Below are positions 52,013-62,236 of a stretch of DNA of 64,000 bases, one piece after another; within the stretch, counting starts at the first letter, position 1, and each line of letters opens with the position of its first letter. The DNA is from Corynebacterium occultum (GTDB lineage Bacteria; Actinomycetota; Actinomycetes; Mycobacteriales; Mycobacteriaceae), in the NCBI RefSeq assembly GCF_009734425.1, contig NZ_CP046455.1, forward strand, positions 682,001 through 746,000, read 5' to 3'. The notes below the pieces were generated by a model. That model made no database searches. It had not been told where the DNA came from and was given only the letters and a program-made list of their open reading frames with translations. Both the position numbers and the translations under genes were made by a program.

Positions 52013-55000
52013 ATGAGTGATTTCGCACCTTCTGAAAGATTTGCCCCGCCACCGAAACTACAGGTCAGGCTGGTTTCCACGGTTGAGCAACCCAAGGTGC
52101 GGGAATGGTCCGGCCCCGCCGCGGCACTCCTGGATGGACCCCGCGGGAAGTGGCGGGTCACCGGGGTGGCGGGTGCCGGGGTGTCCAGCCTGCTGGTGGA
52201 CACCACGGTCCAGCTGATCCGGGATGGGATGGATCCCGCTGAGATCATGGTGATCACCCCGGCCAAGGAGTCCGCCTCTCGGCTGCGCCGCGAACTGATC
52301 GCCCAGTTGGACGGCAATTATGTGTCCGAGGGTTCCCTGGTGCGTTCCATCCACTCCCTGGCTTTCGCCCTCCTGCGGCAGGACCGCCCCGCCCGCCTGA
52401 TCACCGGCGCGGAGCAGGATGCGGTGATCCGGGAACTGCTGGAGGGGCATGCTGAGGAGGGGCGGGGTACCTGGCCCCCTGAGCACCGCCCGGCGTTGAA
52501 GATGGTGGGTTTCGCCCGCCAGTTGCGTGACTTTCTCTTGCGTTCCATTGAACGCGGCCTGGGACCTGAGGAGCTCATTGAGTGGGGGCGGCGTTTCGAC
52601 CGTCCCGTCTGGGCGGCGGCCGGGGATTTCCTCCGCGAGTATGAGCAGGTCAGCTCCCTGGCCGGCACCCAGAGCTACAGCGCTTCCGAACTGGTGACCG
52701 CGGCCCTCCGACTGCCGGCCCAGGACCTGGGCATCAAGGCCCTGATCATTGATGATGCCCAACACCTGGACCCCAAATCCGCGGAGCTGCTGGCCCGACT
52801 GATGGAACAGACCCAGCTCAGCATCATCGGTGGGGATCCCGCCCAGTCCGTCTTCCACTTCCGCGGGGCGAACCCTGAGTTCCTGCAGAAATTTCCGGTG
52901 GATCATGAGGTGGTGCTGGCGGAGTCCTTCCGGGAGCCCACCCGGAAAATCGCCATCACCGACACCAGCGCCAGCCAGCAGGCCCTGGTGGCTGACACCA
53001 TCCGCCGCGCCCACCTGCTGGAGGGCGTGGAGTGGTGCGATATCGCGGTGATCGTGCGCTCCTCCGGCATGATCGGCCCGGTCCGCCGCGCCCTGCTCAA
53101 CGCCGGGGTACCGGTGCACCTCAACCCCACCGATGTGGTGCTCTCGGAACAACCCATTGTCGCCGGCATGATTCTGGGTGTCCGGGCCCTGTCCACCGAG
53201 CTTTCGGCTGCCGACCTGGAATCCCTGCTGCTGGGCCCCATCGGTGGTGCCGACCCGGTCACCCTGCGTCGCCTCCTGCGTGGCCTGCGCCAATTCGACT
53301 TCTCCCGCCGTGCCATTGATGTGCTGCGGGAGATGATCGCCGTGGACTACCCCTTCGACCGGGGTGAGCTGGGCGGGAAACTCACCGAACGTGAACTGGA
53401 CATCCTGGAGCGGATCCGCACGGTCCTCCAGGCCGGACACCACGCCCGGGCGGAGGGACAGTCGGTGGAGGAGGTGCTCTGGGCATTGTGGGATGCCACC
53501 GGCCTGTCGGACCGCCTCATGGCCGCCAGCCTGCGCGGGGGCGCCGCCGGCTCCCAGGCGGACCGTGACCTGGACGCCATGATGACGCTTTTCGACGCCG
53601 CCGGCGACTACGCCGAACGCCGCCCCACCGCCGGCATCGACTCCTTCATCCGGCACATCGCCGAGCAGGAACTGCCCACCGGTGTGCGGGACCGTCGCGG
53701 CGTGGAACCTGATGCGGTGAATCTGCTGACCGCCCACGGGGCCGGCGGCCAGGAATGGCACACCGTGGTCATCGCCGGAGTGCAGGAGGGCACCTGGCCC
53801 TCACTGGGGGAGACCGGCAGCCTTTTCGGGCAGGAGGAACTGGTGGACCTGGCCGACCTCGACATTGACCCCGGCCTGCCCATCTCCCACGCCGCGGACC
53901 GGCTGGCGGAGGAACGACGCCTCTTCCACATGTCCGCCACCCGGGCCACCGGGGAACTGCTGATCACCGCCGTGGAATCCAGTGACTCCGACACCGAGCT
54001 GGAACCTTCCCGCTTCCTCGATGAGATTGAACCACCCGAGGAACACCACCACATCTCCCTCGTGGCGGAGGAAAACGCCGACGATGATGAGATTTCCGCG
54101 GCGGTGCGGGTGCTCTCCACCTCCTCGCTCATCGCGGAACTCCGCCGCGCGGTCAGCAACCCCGACCTGCGTGAGGATTTCCGCTCCCAGGCCGCCCGCC
54201 AACTGGCACGCCTGGCTGCGGCCGGGGTACCGGGAGCCACCCCCGAACACTGGTGGTCCACCACCGAGGTCTCCGAACACGAACTCCTGGACACCCGGGA
54301 ACAGATCCCACTGTCCCCCTCCAAGGTAGAGGCACTGCAGAACTGCCCCCTCAACGCCGTGCTCAGCCGGGTGGAGGAAGAGGAGGAAACCCCCATCCAC
54401 ATGCTCAAGGGCAGCCTCGTCCACGCCTTCGCGGAAGCCCTGGCACGGGGAGCTGATCAGGATCGGGCCGCCGAACTGGTCAGCACCGCCTATGAAAACC
54501 TCATCCGGGTGCCCGCCTGGCAACGCGAACTTGAACTGGCGGCCTGGCAGCAGCTCATCGACACCACCGCCCGCTGGGTGGCGGCCCGCGCCGGGGGGTA
54601 TGAACTCCTCGGGGTGGAGGTGGAGGTGGATGTGCCCATCAGCGATGAGGTCAGGATCAGGGGGCGGATGGACCGCCTCGACCGGGATCCCGCCGGGGAG
54701 CTGCACATCGTCGACTTCAAGACCGGCAAGAACAAACCCTCCGACAAGGCCATGGCGGATCACGCCCAGCTGGCGGTCTACCAGCTGGCACTGAGCCGGG
54801 GCGCGCTTAACGACGGCCGTGTCACCGCCCCGGCCCCAGGCCAGGACACCGCAACGGTGGGTGGGGCAGAGCTGGTGTTCCCCGCCGCCCCGGCCTATGG
54901 CAAAGCCGGGGTGCGCCAACAAGCCCCCAAGACCAGGGAAGAACTGGCGGAACTTGCGGACTCCCTGCCCGCCCTGGCGGATCAGCTCCGCGGACCCCGG

Positions 55001-55093
55001 TTGCTGGCCCGGATCAACCCGAATTGTCCGAACTGTCCCCTCAAACCGATCTGCCCGGTGCAGAGCGAAGGAAAGATGAGCACCGATGTCTGA
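52013..55093 (+). CDS. adnA: AdnA subunit of the AdnAB helicase-nuclease, Walker A lysine missing
   Basis: A 1026-residue UvrD-like protein with a C-terminal RecB-type nuclease domain; AdnAB resects double-strand breaks. Helicase motifs: motif I TGVAGAGVSSLL (50-61), Walker B IIDDAQHLDP, motif III IGGDPAQSVFHFRG, motif VI HMSATRATGELL. The invariant Walker A Lys is Val57, so ATP hydrolysis here is doubtful. Nuclease: LHIVDFKTGKNKPS and QLAVYQLAL. Cysteines at about 777 and in NPNCPNCPLKPICP could bind an iron-sulfur cluster. Overlaps adnB by 8 bases. Confidence 0.88.
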   Translation: MSDFAPSERFAPPPKLQVRLVSTVEQPKVREWSGPAAALLDGPRGKWRVTGVAGAGVSSLLVDTTVQLIRDGMDPAEIMVITPAKESASRLRRELIAQLDGNYVSEGSLVRSIHSLAFALLRQDRPARLITGAEQDAVIRELLEGHAEEGRGTWPPEHRPALKMVGFARQLRDFLLRSIERGLGPEELIEWGRRFDRPVWAAAGDFLREYEQVSSLAGTQSYSASELVTAALRLPAQDLGIKALIIDDAQHLDPKSAELLARLMEQTQLSIIGGDPAQSVFHFRGANPEFLQKFPVDHEVVLAESFREPTRKIAITDTSASQQALVADTIRRAHLLEGVEWCDIAVIVRSSGMIGPVRRALLNAGVPVHLNPTDVVLSEQPIVAGMILGVRALSTELSAADLESLLLGPIGGADPVTLRRLLRGLRQFDFSRRAIDVLREMIAVDYPFDRGELGGKLTERELDILERIRTVLQAGHHARAEGQSVEEVLWALWDATGLSDRLMAASLRGGAAGSQADRDLDAMMTLFDAAGDYAERRPTAGIDSFIRHIAEQELPTGVRDRRGVEPDAVNLLTAHGAGGQEWHTVVIAGVQEGTWPSLGETGSLFGQEELVDLADLDIDPGLPISHAADRLAEERRLFHMSATRATGELLITAVESSDSDTELEPSRFLDEIEPPEEHHHISLVAEENADDDEISAAVRVLSTSSLIAELRRAVSNPDLREDFRSQAARQLARLAAAGVPGATPEHWWSTTEVSEHELLDTREQIPLSPSKVEALQNCPLNAVLSRVEEEEETPIHMLKGSLVHAFAEALARGADQDRAAELVSTAYENLIRVPAWQRELELAAWQQLIDTTARWVAARAGGYELLGVEVEVDVPISDEVRIRGRMDRLDRDPAGELHIVDFKTGKNKPSDKAMADHAQLAVYQLALSRGALNDGRVTAPAPGQDTATVGGAELVFPAAPAYGKAGVRQQAPKTREELAELADSLPALADQLRGPRLLARINPNCPNCPLKPICPVQSEGKMSTDV

Positions 55094-58000
55094 GCTAATT
55101 TCCCCGGTCCTGCTGTCGAAGTATCTGGGACAGGAGCATGCCCCCACCCCGCAGCAGGCGGAGATCATCGGTGCTGAACCGGGACCCCTGCTGGTGGTCG
55201 CCGGGGCGGGGGCAGGCAAGACCGAGACCATGGCGGCCCGGGTGGTGTGGCTGGTGGCCAATGGTTTTGCCACCCCGGACCAGATCCTTGGCCTGACCTT
55301 CACCAGAAAGGCAGCCCAGGGGCTGAGCCAGCGCATCCGCAAACGCCTGGAGGTGCTCGCCGGCATCCCCAAGCTTCGGGACCTGGATCCCAGCGGCAAA
55401 CTCACCCGCGATCTGCAGGCCATCACCCCGACGGTGTCCACCTATGACTCCTATGCCGGAAGACTGATCCGGGAATATGGTCTGCTCGCCCAGGTGGAGC
55501 CCTCCGCCCGGCTGATCACCGCCACCGAGCAGTACCAGATCGCCGCCGGCCTGGTCCGGGAGTACCGCGGTCGCCTGGATCTCGGCAACACCGAGGCCAC
55601 GGTCATCGATAAGCTCCTGCAGTTCAGCGGGGAGCTGGACAACCACATGGTCGACTGGGAGGAACTGGGGGAGGAATCCCTGGCCTTCACGGATAATTTC
55701 CTGAATCTTCCCAAGGCGCCGCGCCAGGCTGATAAACCGACCCAGAAAATGCAGAGTTACCTGGATGTCCAGCAGCACCGCCTGGATTTCCTGCCCCTGG
55801 TCAGGGAGCTGAAGCAGGAACTCAAGGCCCGCAATGTCATCACCTTCGGGGAACAGATGAGCCTGGCCGCCGGGTTGGCGGAAAACCACCCCCAGGTCGG
55901 TGCCTCCCAGCGTCGTCGCTTCCGGGTGATCATGCTCGATGAGTACCAGGACACCGGACATTCCCAGCGGGTGCTGCTGCGTAGCCTCTTCGGCACGGGG
56001 GAGGAGGGTCTCACGGTCACCGCGGTGGGGGATCCCATGCAGTCCATCTACGGCTGGCGTGGTGCCACCTCCGCGAACCTGGAGGCCTTCGTCCATGATT
56101 TCCCGCTGCCGGATGGCTCACCCTCCCCGAAGAAGGAACTGACCATCTCCTGGCGTAACCCCCCGGAGGTGCTGGAGCTGGCCAATGCGGTGTCCCGGGA
56201 GGTGCTGGGGGAAGGCGAGAAGCGGACCGTCCAACCCCTGGAACCCCGCCCGGGGGCAGATGCCGGTGAGGTGCGCCTGGAATTCCATGACACCGCCGTG
56301 AAGGAAAGGGAATCGGTGGCTGACTGGTTGGCGGAGCATTTCCACGCCCAACAGTCGGCCGGGAAGAAGTTCACCGGCGCGGTGCTGGTGCGCAAGAACG
56401 CCTCCTCCCCGCTGATCGCCGAGGAGCTCACCAAACTCGGCATCCCCAATGAGATCGTCGGCCTGTCCGGCCTGCTCTATGTGCCGGAGGTGGCGGATGT
56501 GGTGGCGGTGGCCACCATGCTGGTCAAACCCCAGGACACCAGCGCCGCACTGCGTATCCTCGCCGGGCCGCATGTGGGGCTCGGTGCCAAGGACATCCTC
56601 GCGCTTTCCCGGCGCGCCGCGAACCTGGCGGGGCGGGCCACCCGGGAGCCGCTGGAACGCACCTCCTCCGAGGATCCCCTCGAGCTGCTGGCGGATGTCA
56701 TCGCCGAGACGCTTCCCGCCGACCCGGAGGAGGTGGTCGGCTTAGCCGATGCCGTCGCTGACCTGGGGGAGCCGGAACGTTATAGTCCCGTCGGTTATTT
56801 CCGGCTCCGTCAGCTGGCCGCGGAGCTGCGTCACCTGCGTACCCGTAATCTCTCCCATTCGCTCTCTGATCTCTTCGCGGAGATTGAGGATGTGATCGGG
56901 GTGCGTACCGAGGTTCTGGCCCGCCAGGAACCGGGCAGTGACGGGGCGGTGAGCACCACCCACCTGGATCGTCTGGCGGAGGAGGTCGCCGCTTTCGGCA
57001 TGATCCCCGGGGCGACCCTGCGCGGCCTGCTCACCTATTTCGAGCAGGCCAAGGCCAGTGACAAGGGGCTGGATCCGGGTGAGGTCACGGTGCGTAGTGA
57101 CCGCGTGCAGATCATGACCGTCCACAAGGCCAAGGGCCTGGAGTGGGGGCATGTCGCGGTGATGCACGCCGATGACCGCACCTATTCGGCGAAGGCGGAG
57201 ACCTGGTTGACCCGGGTGGAGGAGATCCCCGCGGCCCTGCGTGGTGATGCGGACTCCTCCCCGCAGCTGGAGGGTGGGGCGGAGAACCGGAAGGAATTTG
57301 AGCTCGCCTGCAAGGAGTATCTGGGGCAGGTGCGCCAGGCACAGGCGGAGGAGAATACCCGTCTTTTCTATGTCGCGATCACCCGGGCGGAGTCGGCCCT
57401 GATGGTGTCCGCCTCCGAGCTCAGTGACACCGGCACCACCTGCCACCCCTATGAGAACCTGGAGATCCTGCGCCAGATCGTGCCGCCCGCCACCTGGTTC
57501 GGGGAGGGGACAGATGCTGAGGGGGAGGCACCGCAGTTGCCTGCCCCGGCGGAAGGTTATTTCCCCGACCTGGAGGTGTCCCCGGGGGTGGCGGAGGGTG
57601 CGGAGCTGGTTCATGAGGCCTTGCGTGATATTCCCCGGCACACCAGTGACGGGGGGCTCTTCGACCTCTGGGAGCGGGAGACCAGCGCCCTGATCGAGGA
57701 GTATGAGGCCTTGTCCGCCGCTGAGGTCAAGGTGCCGCTGACCAGGGAGCTGACGGCCACGGACCTGGTGGCGTTGAAGAATAACCCGGAGCAGTTCGCC
57801 AAGCGGATGCGCCGCCCGGTGCCCTTCAAACCCAACACCTACGCCAAGCGGGGTACCGCCTTCCACCAGTGGCTGGAGGACCGTTTCGGGGCCACCGCCC
57901 TGCTGGATGAGGACCAGCTGCCGGGCCTGGGGGAGGAGGAGGTCAGTTCCGCGGAACTGGTGCACCTCAAGGATGCCTTCCTGGACAGCCAGTGGGCGGA

Positions 58001-58340
58001 ACGCACCCCGGAGTTCGTGGAGCAGCCCTTCGAGGTGTCCATCGGGGATCGTGTGGTGCGGGGCCGGATGGATGCCGTCTTCCGGCAGGGTGATGAGTGG
58101 CTGGTGGTGGACTGGAAGACCGGTCAGCCCCCGAGCGGGCCGGAGATGCGGGCGGCGATCATCCAGCTGGCGGTCTACCGTCTGGCCTGGGCGCAGCTGC
58201 GCACCCGGGAGGGGGAACCTGCGCCTCAGGTGCGGGCCGCCTTCCACTATGTGGGGCAGAACCACACCTTTGAACCAGATGTCATTCCGGATGCGGCCGA
58301 GTTGGCGGCACTGATCGAACAGGGGAGCACTAGAGTTTAG
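55086..58340 (+). CDS. adnB: AdnB subunit of the AdnAB helicase-nuclease
   Basis: A 1084-residue UvrD/RecB-like protein. Intact motor: Walker A VAGAGAGKTETM (residues about 38-47), Ia LTFTRKAAQGLS, Walker B IMLDEYQDTG, GDPMQSIYGWRGA, motif V VMTVHKAKGLEWGHV and VI LFYVAITRAESALM. The C-terminal nuclease has WLVVDWKTGQPPSGPE and IQLAVYRLAWAQ. In the mycobacterial complex AdnB supplies most of the motor work, consistent with the degenerate AdnA partner here. Confidence 0.92.
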   Translation: MSELISPVLLSKYLGQEHAPTPQQAEIIGAEPGPLLVVAGAGAGKTETMAARVVWLVANGFATPDQILGLTFTRKAAQGLSQRIRKRLEVLAGIPKLRDLDPSGKLTRDLQAITPTVSTYDSYAGRLIREYGLLAQVEPSARLITATEQYQIAAGLVREYRGRLDLGNTEATVIDKLLQFSGELDNHMVDWEELGEESLAFTDNFLNLPKAPRQADKPTQKMQSYLDVQQHRLDFLPLVRELKQELKARNVITFGEQMSLAAGLAENHPQVGASQRRRFRVIMLDEYQDTGHSQRVLLRSLFGTGEEGLTVTAVGDPMQSIYGWRGATSANLEAFVHDFPLPDGSPSPKKELTISWRNPPEVLELANAVSREVLGEGEKRTVQPLEPRPGADAGEVRLEFHDTAVKERESVADWLAEHFHAQQSAGKKFTGAVLVRKNASSPLIAEELTKLGIPNEIVGLSGLLYVPEVADVVAVATMLVKPQDTSAALRILAGPHVGLGAKDILALSRRAANLAGRATREPLERTSSEDPLELLADVIAETLPADPEEVVGLADAVADLGEPERYSPVGYFRLRQLAAELRHLRTRNLSHSLSDLFAEIEDVIGVRTEVLARQEPGSDGAVSTTHLDRLAEEVAAFGMIPGATLRGLLTYFEQAKASDKGLDPGEVTVRSDRVQIMTVHKAKGLEWGHVAVMHADDRTYSAKAETWLTRVEEIPAALRGDADSSPQLEGGAENRKEFELACKEYLGQVRQAQAEENTRLFYVAITRAESALMVSASELSDTGTTCHPYENLEILRQIVPPATWFGEGTDAEGEAPQLPAPAEGYFPDLEVSPGVAEGAELVHEALRDIPRHTSDGGLFDLWERETSALIEEYEALSAAEVKVPLTRELTATDLVALKNNPEQFAKRMRRPVPFKPNTYAKRGTAFHQWLEDRFGATALLDEDQLPGLGEEEVSSAELVHLKDAFLDSQWAERTPEFVEQPFEVSIGDRVVRGRMDAVFRQGDEWLVVDWKTGQPPSGPEMRAAIIQLAVYRLAWAQLRTREGEPAPQVRAAFHYVGQNHTFEPDVIPDAAELAALIEQGSTRV

Positions 58341-58369
58341 GGGCAACCGGCGAGAAGGAGAACTTAAAG

Positions 58370-59437
58370 ATGCGTTCCAGAATCCGGGAACGGTTCCGCA
58401 GCGAAGGGGAACTCAGTGACCTGCCGGACCATGCCCTGCTGGAGGTCATCCGGATTCCCGGTCCCCGACGGATCGGCCCCTGGTGGCTGATCCTGCGTCG
58501 GCTGGGTTATGCCCTGGGCTTGCTGCTCGCCGTCGCCATCATCGTCTATGTCGACCAGGCGGGCTACTCTGAGGAACTGACCTTCATTGATGCGCTCTAC
58601 TATTCGGCGGTGTCCCTGTCCACCACCGGTTATGGCGACATCACCCCGGTCACCCAATCAGCCCGGCTGATCAACATCATCATCGTCACCCCGATCCGCA
58701 TCGCCTTCGTGGTTCTGCTGGTCGGCACCACCCTGGCGGTGCTGACCGAGGAATCCCGACGCTCACTGCAGATCCAGCGCTGGAGGAAGAAAGTGCGCAA
58801 CCACACCATCGTCGTCGGCTACGGCACCAAGGGACGCTCCGCGGTCTCCGCGTTGCTTGCCGACGGCGTGAAACCCGGCAATATCGTCGTCATCGACGAG
58901 GACCGGTCGGTGCTCGCCCGCGCCGAACACCAGGGCCTGGTCACCGTCCAGGGGTCCGCCACCAAAGCTGATGTGCTCAAGATCGCCGGGGTGAACCGGG
59001 CACGTGCCGTGGTGGTGGCCCCCAACCTCGATGACACCGCCGTCCTGGTCACCCTCTCGGTACGCGAATTGGCACCCTCCGCAATGATTGTGGCCAGTGT
59101 GCGTGAATCCGAGAACCAGCATCTGCTGGAACAGTCCGGTGCGGATTCGGTGGTGATCTCCTCGGAGACCGCCGGCCGCCTGCTGGGCCTGGCCACCGTG
59201 GCACCCACCGTGGTGGAGATGATGGAGGACCTGCTTTCCCCGGATGACGGTTTCTCCGTGGCGGAGCGCCCCATCGGTGAGGATGAGGTGGGTGCCAACC
59301 CCCGCCACCTGGCCGATATCGTGCTCGGCGTGGTCCGCTCCGGGGAGCTCTACCGTATTGACTCCCCCGAGGCGGAAAGCGTGGAACCCGGGGACCGGCT
59401 GCTCTATATCCGGCGGGTCAGCGGGGGGCAGTCATGA
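58370..59437 (+). CDS. Potassium channel with RCK (TrkA-N) domain
   Basis: A 355-residue two-helix K+ channel. Helix 1 near residues 45-63, pore helix and selectivity filter STTGYGDITP, helix 2 about 95-120, then a cytoplasmic RCK domain with a nucleotide motif VVGYGTKGRSAVSALLA and DEDRSVLARAEHQG. A C-terminal RCK-C part ends the protein. Family Rv3200c-like. A TGA overlaps the nudC ATG by 4 bases. Confidence 0.87.
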   Translation: MRSRIRERFRSEGELSDLPDHALLEVIRIPGPRRIGPWWLILRRLGYALGLLLAVAIIVYVDQAGYSEELTFIDALYYSAVSLSTTGYGDITPVTQSARLINIIIVTPIRIAFVVLLVGTTLAVLTEESRRSLQIQRWRKKVRNHTIVVGYGTKGRSAVSALLADGVKPGNIVVIDEDRSVLARAEHQGLVTVQGSATKADVLKIAGVNRARAVVVAPNLDDTAVLVTLSVRELAPSAMIVASVRESENQHLLEQSGADSVVISSETAGRLLGLATVAPTVVEMMEDLLSPDDGFSVAERPIGEDEVGANPRHLADIVLGVVRSGELYRIDSPEAESVEPGDRLLYIRRVSGGQS

Positions 59438-60165
59438 GCGGCTACCTGTGCCTCGACGCCCGGAACCGCTATGTCCTCACCGGGGGTGCGCCCCTGCTGG
59501 TCAGCCGCCCCCACGGTGGGGAGGCGGTGCGTATCGACGCCGAGACCTGGGCGGTGCGGGTCGGCCCAGGCTTCATCGACCACCAGGCCGAGGAATTCGG
59601 CGGGGAGATCGCCGACGGGCTGGAATTCATCGGGAACCCCAAACTGGCCCGGGCGGCGGCGATCCTGCGGCACCGCGATAATTTCCGCTTCGACCCGGCC
59701 GACGGCACCCCACTGACCTATGACGAGGATGGGGTGGTCGCCCGGGGTGGGGCCACCAAGCTGCTCTTCCCCCGCATTGATCCGGCCGTGATCGGCATCG
59801 TCGAATTGGCCGGGGAGAACCAGATCCTGCTGGGGCGCAATGTCCATCATGATTTTTTCTCCCTGATCGCCGGCTACGTCGACCCCGGCGAGAGCCTCGA
59901 GCAGGCCTTTGCCCGCGAGGTGATGGAGGAAACCGGCCGGCGGGCGGAAAAGATCCAGTACTGGGGGAGCCAACCCTGGCCCCCGAGCGGATCACTGATG
60001 ATCGGCTTCCACGCCACCACCACAGACATTGAGGCCACCGCACCCACCGACGGGGAACTCGCCGAGATCATCTGGGCGGGGCCGTCGGACATTGCGAAGC
60101 TGCCACTGCCGAGCGCCGGTTCCATTGCCCACCACATGATCACCGACTGGCTTGGCCGTCACTAG
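59434..60165 (+). CDS. nudC: NAD(H) pyrophosphatase NudC, without the zinc ribbon cysteines
   Basis: A 243-residue Nudix hydrolase that cleaves NADH and can remove NAD caps from RNA. Nudix box GYVDPGESLEQAFAREVMEE is complete and is followed by the NudC-specific SQPWPPSGSLM. The enteric enzyme has a four-Cys zinc ribbon just before; here the corresponding stretch (AILRHRDNFRFDPADGTPL) has no cysteine. The whole protein has a single Cys near residue 6. ATG overlaps the channel gene stop. Confidence 0.87.
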   Translation: MSGYLCLDARNRYVLTGGAPLLVSRPHGGEAVRIDAETWAVRVGPGFIDHQAEEFGGEIADGLEFIGNPKLARAAAILRHRDNFRFDPADGTPLTYDEDGVVARGGATKLLFPRIDPAVIGIVELAGENQILLGRNVHHDFFSLIAGYVDPGESLEQAFAREVMEETGRRAEKIQYWGSQPWPPSGSLMIGFHATTTDIEATAPTDGELAEIIWAGPSDIAKLPLPSAGSIAHHMITDWLGRH

Positions 60166-60175
60166 AAAGGACCAC

Positions 60176-62236
60176 ATGCTCAACCTCGAGGACCTGGACT
60201 CCGACCAGCGCGTCGCGGCCACCGCACCGCGCGGCCCGGTGTGCATTCTCGCCGGCGCGGGAACCGGCAAAACCCGCACCATCACCTACCGCATCGCCCA
60301 CCTCATCGAGCAGGGCTTCGTCAGCCCCAACCGGGTACTGGCCGTCACCTTCACCTCCCGGGCGGCCGGGGAGATGCGCCACCGCCTCAACCTCATGGGG
60401 GTCGGGGGAGTACAGGCCCGTACCTTCCACGCCGCCGCCCGCCGCCAACTTCGCTACTTCTGGCCCCAGGTGGCCGGGGATCTGCCCTGGCGACTGCTGG
60501 ACAATAAATTCCCGCTCATCGGCCGGGCCGCCCGGGCCGTGGGAGTGGGCAGTGAAACGGAAAATATCCGGGACCTGCTCAGCGAAATCGAATGGGCCAA
60601 GGCCTCCCTGATCTCCGCCGACCAGTACCCCGAGGCGATCATTCGGACCGACCGGACCCCACCCGTGCCAGCCGAGAAGGTCGCCGAGGTCTACCGTCGT
60701 TATGAGCAGGCCAAAACCACCCCGGACGGCATGATGCTCGACTTCGATGACCTGCTCATCCACACCGCCGGTGCCCTGGAACACTCCCCGGCGGTCGCCG
60801 AGGAATTCCGCGAACAGTACCGCACCTTCGTCGTCGATGAGTACCAGGACGTCACCCCGCTGCAGCAGCGGGTACTCCAGGCCTGGCTGGGGGAACGTGA
60901 TGACCTCACCGTGGTCGGGGACGCCAACCAGACGATCTACTCCTTCACCGGCGCCAGCCCCGACCACCTGCTGAACTTCTCCCGTACCTACGAGAACGCG
61001 ACCGTCGTCAAGCTGCAGCGCGACTACCGCTCCACCCCACAGATCACCGACCTGGCCAACACCGTCATCGGCAAAGCCACCGGCAGGGTGGCCGGCACCC
61101 GCCTCGAACTCATCGGCATGCGCCCACCCGGACCCCAGCCGACCTTCAACGCCTACGATGATGAACCCACCGAAGCCCGCGAAGTGGCCGGGCAGATCCT
61201 CAACCTCCTGGACCAGGGGACACCAGCCTCCGAAATTGCCGTGCTCTACCGCATCAACGCCCAATCCGCCGTCTTCGAACAAGCCCTCGCCGATGCCGGG
61301 ATCACCTTCCAGGTCCGCGGCGGAGAAGGCTTCTTCAACCGGAATGAAGTCAAACAGGCCATCAGCGAACTGGTACGCGCCGCCGCCCGCGACGACCTGC
61401 CCCAGGAAGCCGTGGGCCCCCAACTGCACCGCCTGGTCCGGGCGATACTCGCCCCCATGGGACTGACCCCCACCGAACCCGAGGGCGCCCAGGCCCGGGA
61501 ACGCTGGCAATCCCTCAACGCCCTGGTTGAACTCGTGGAAGAACTCGGCCAGGCCAGCCCCGACCTGAACCTGAACATGCTGCTCAAACAACTACGCGAA
61601 AGAGCCGACGCCAAACACCCACCCACCGTGGAAGGCGTCACCCTGGCCTCCCTCCACGCCGCCAAAGGCCTGGAATGGGACGCCGTCTTCCTGGTCGGCC
61701 TGGTGGAGAACACCCTGCCCATCAGCCACGCCATCAAAGCTGGCGACCACCAGATCGAAGAGGAACGCCGCCTCTTCTACGTCGGTGTCACCCGAGCCCG
61801 GGAACACCTCCACTGCTCCTGGTCCTTCGCCCGACAGGAAGGGGGCCGCAAATCCCGCAAACGCACCCGCTTCCTCGACGGTGTGGTCCCCGAACCCGAC
61901 ATCACCCAGGTCCCGCCCCGGAGTGTGCGCCCCAAACGCTGCCGCAATTGCGGCCAGCCCCTGGACAGTGCCACCTCAAAAGTCCTCGGACGCTGCGAAG
62001 ACTGCGGCTCCGACGCCGATGAAGGAATCTTCGAGGAACTCCGTTCCTGGCGCTCCGAAATGGCCCGCGAAATGCAGGTACCCGCCTACATCGTCTTCAC
62101 CGACGCCACCCTCATGGCCGTGGCAGAAGCCATGCCCACCACCGAAACCGAACTACTCGACATCTCCGGCATCGGACCGGTGAAAGTGGAGAAATACGGG
62201 ACCGAGCTGCTCCGCCTCCTCGCCGAACTTCAGTAA
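60176..62236 (+). CDS. uvrD2: ATP-dependent DNA helicase UvrD2
   Basis: A 686-residue SF1A helicase with a C-terminal HRDC domain. Walker A ILAGAGTGKTRTIT, LAVTFTSRAAGEM, Walker B FVVDEYQDVTPLQ, GDANQTIYSFTGA, LASLHAAKGLEWDAV, VGVTRAREHL. A four-Cys zinc motif (RCRNCGQPLDS, GRCEDCGSD) links to the HRDC domain (FTDATLMAVAEAMPTTETELL). This matches mycobacterial UvrD2. ATG 60176 has AAAGGA at 6 bases. Convergent overlap of 7 bases with the next gene. Confidence 0.92.
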   Translation: MLNLEDLDSDQRVAATAPRGPVCILAGAGTGKTRTITYRIAHLIEQGFVSPNRVLAVTFTSRAAGEMRHRLNLMGVGGVQARTFHAAARRQLRYFWPQVAGDLPWRLLDNKFPLIGRAARAVGVGSETENIRDLLSEIEWAKASLISADQYPEAIIRTDRTPPVPAEKVAEVYRRYEQAKTTPDGMMLDFDDLLIHTAGALEHSPAVAEEFREQYRTFVVDEYQDVTPLQQRVLQAWLGERDDLTVVGDANQTIYSFTGASPDHLLNFSRTYENATVVKLQRDYRSTPQITDLANTVIGKATGRVAGTRLELIGMRPPGPQPTFNAYDDEPTEAREVAGQILNLLDQGTPASEIAVLYRINAQSAVFEQALADAGITFQVRGGEGFFNRNEVKQAISELVRAAARDDLPQEAVGPQLHRLVRAILAPMGLTPTEPEGAQARERWQSLNALVELVEELGQASPDLNLNMLLKQLRERADAKHPPTVEGVTLASLHAAKGLEWDAVFLVGLVENTLPISHAIKAGDHQIEEERRLFYVGVTRAREHLHCSWSFARQEGGRKSRKRTRFLDGVVPEPDITQVPPRSVRPKRCRNCGQPLDSATSKVLGRCEDCGSDADEGIFEELRSWRSEMAREMQVPAYIVFTDATLMAVAEAMPTTETELLDISGIGPVKVEKYGTELLRLLAELQ

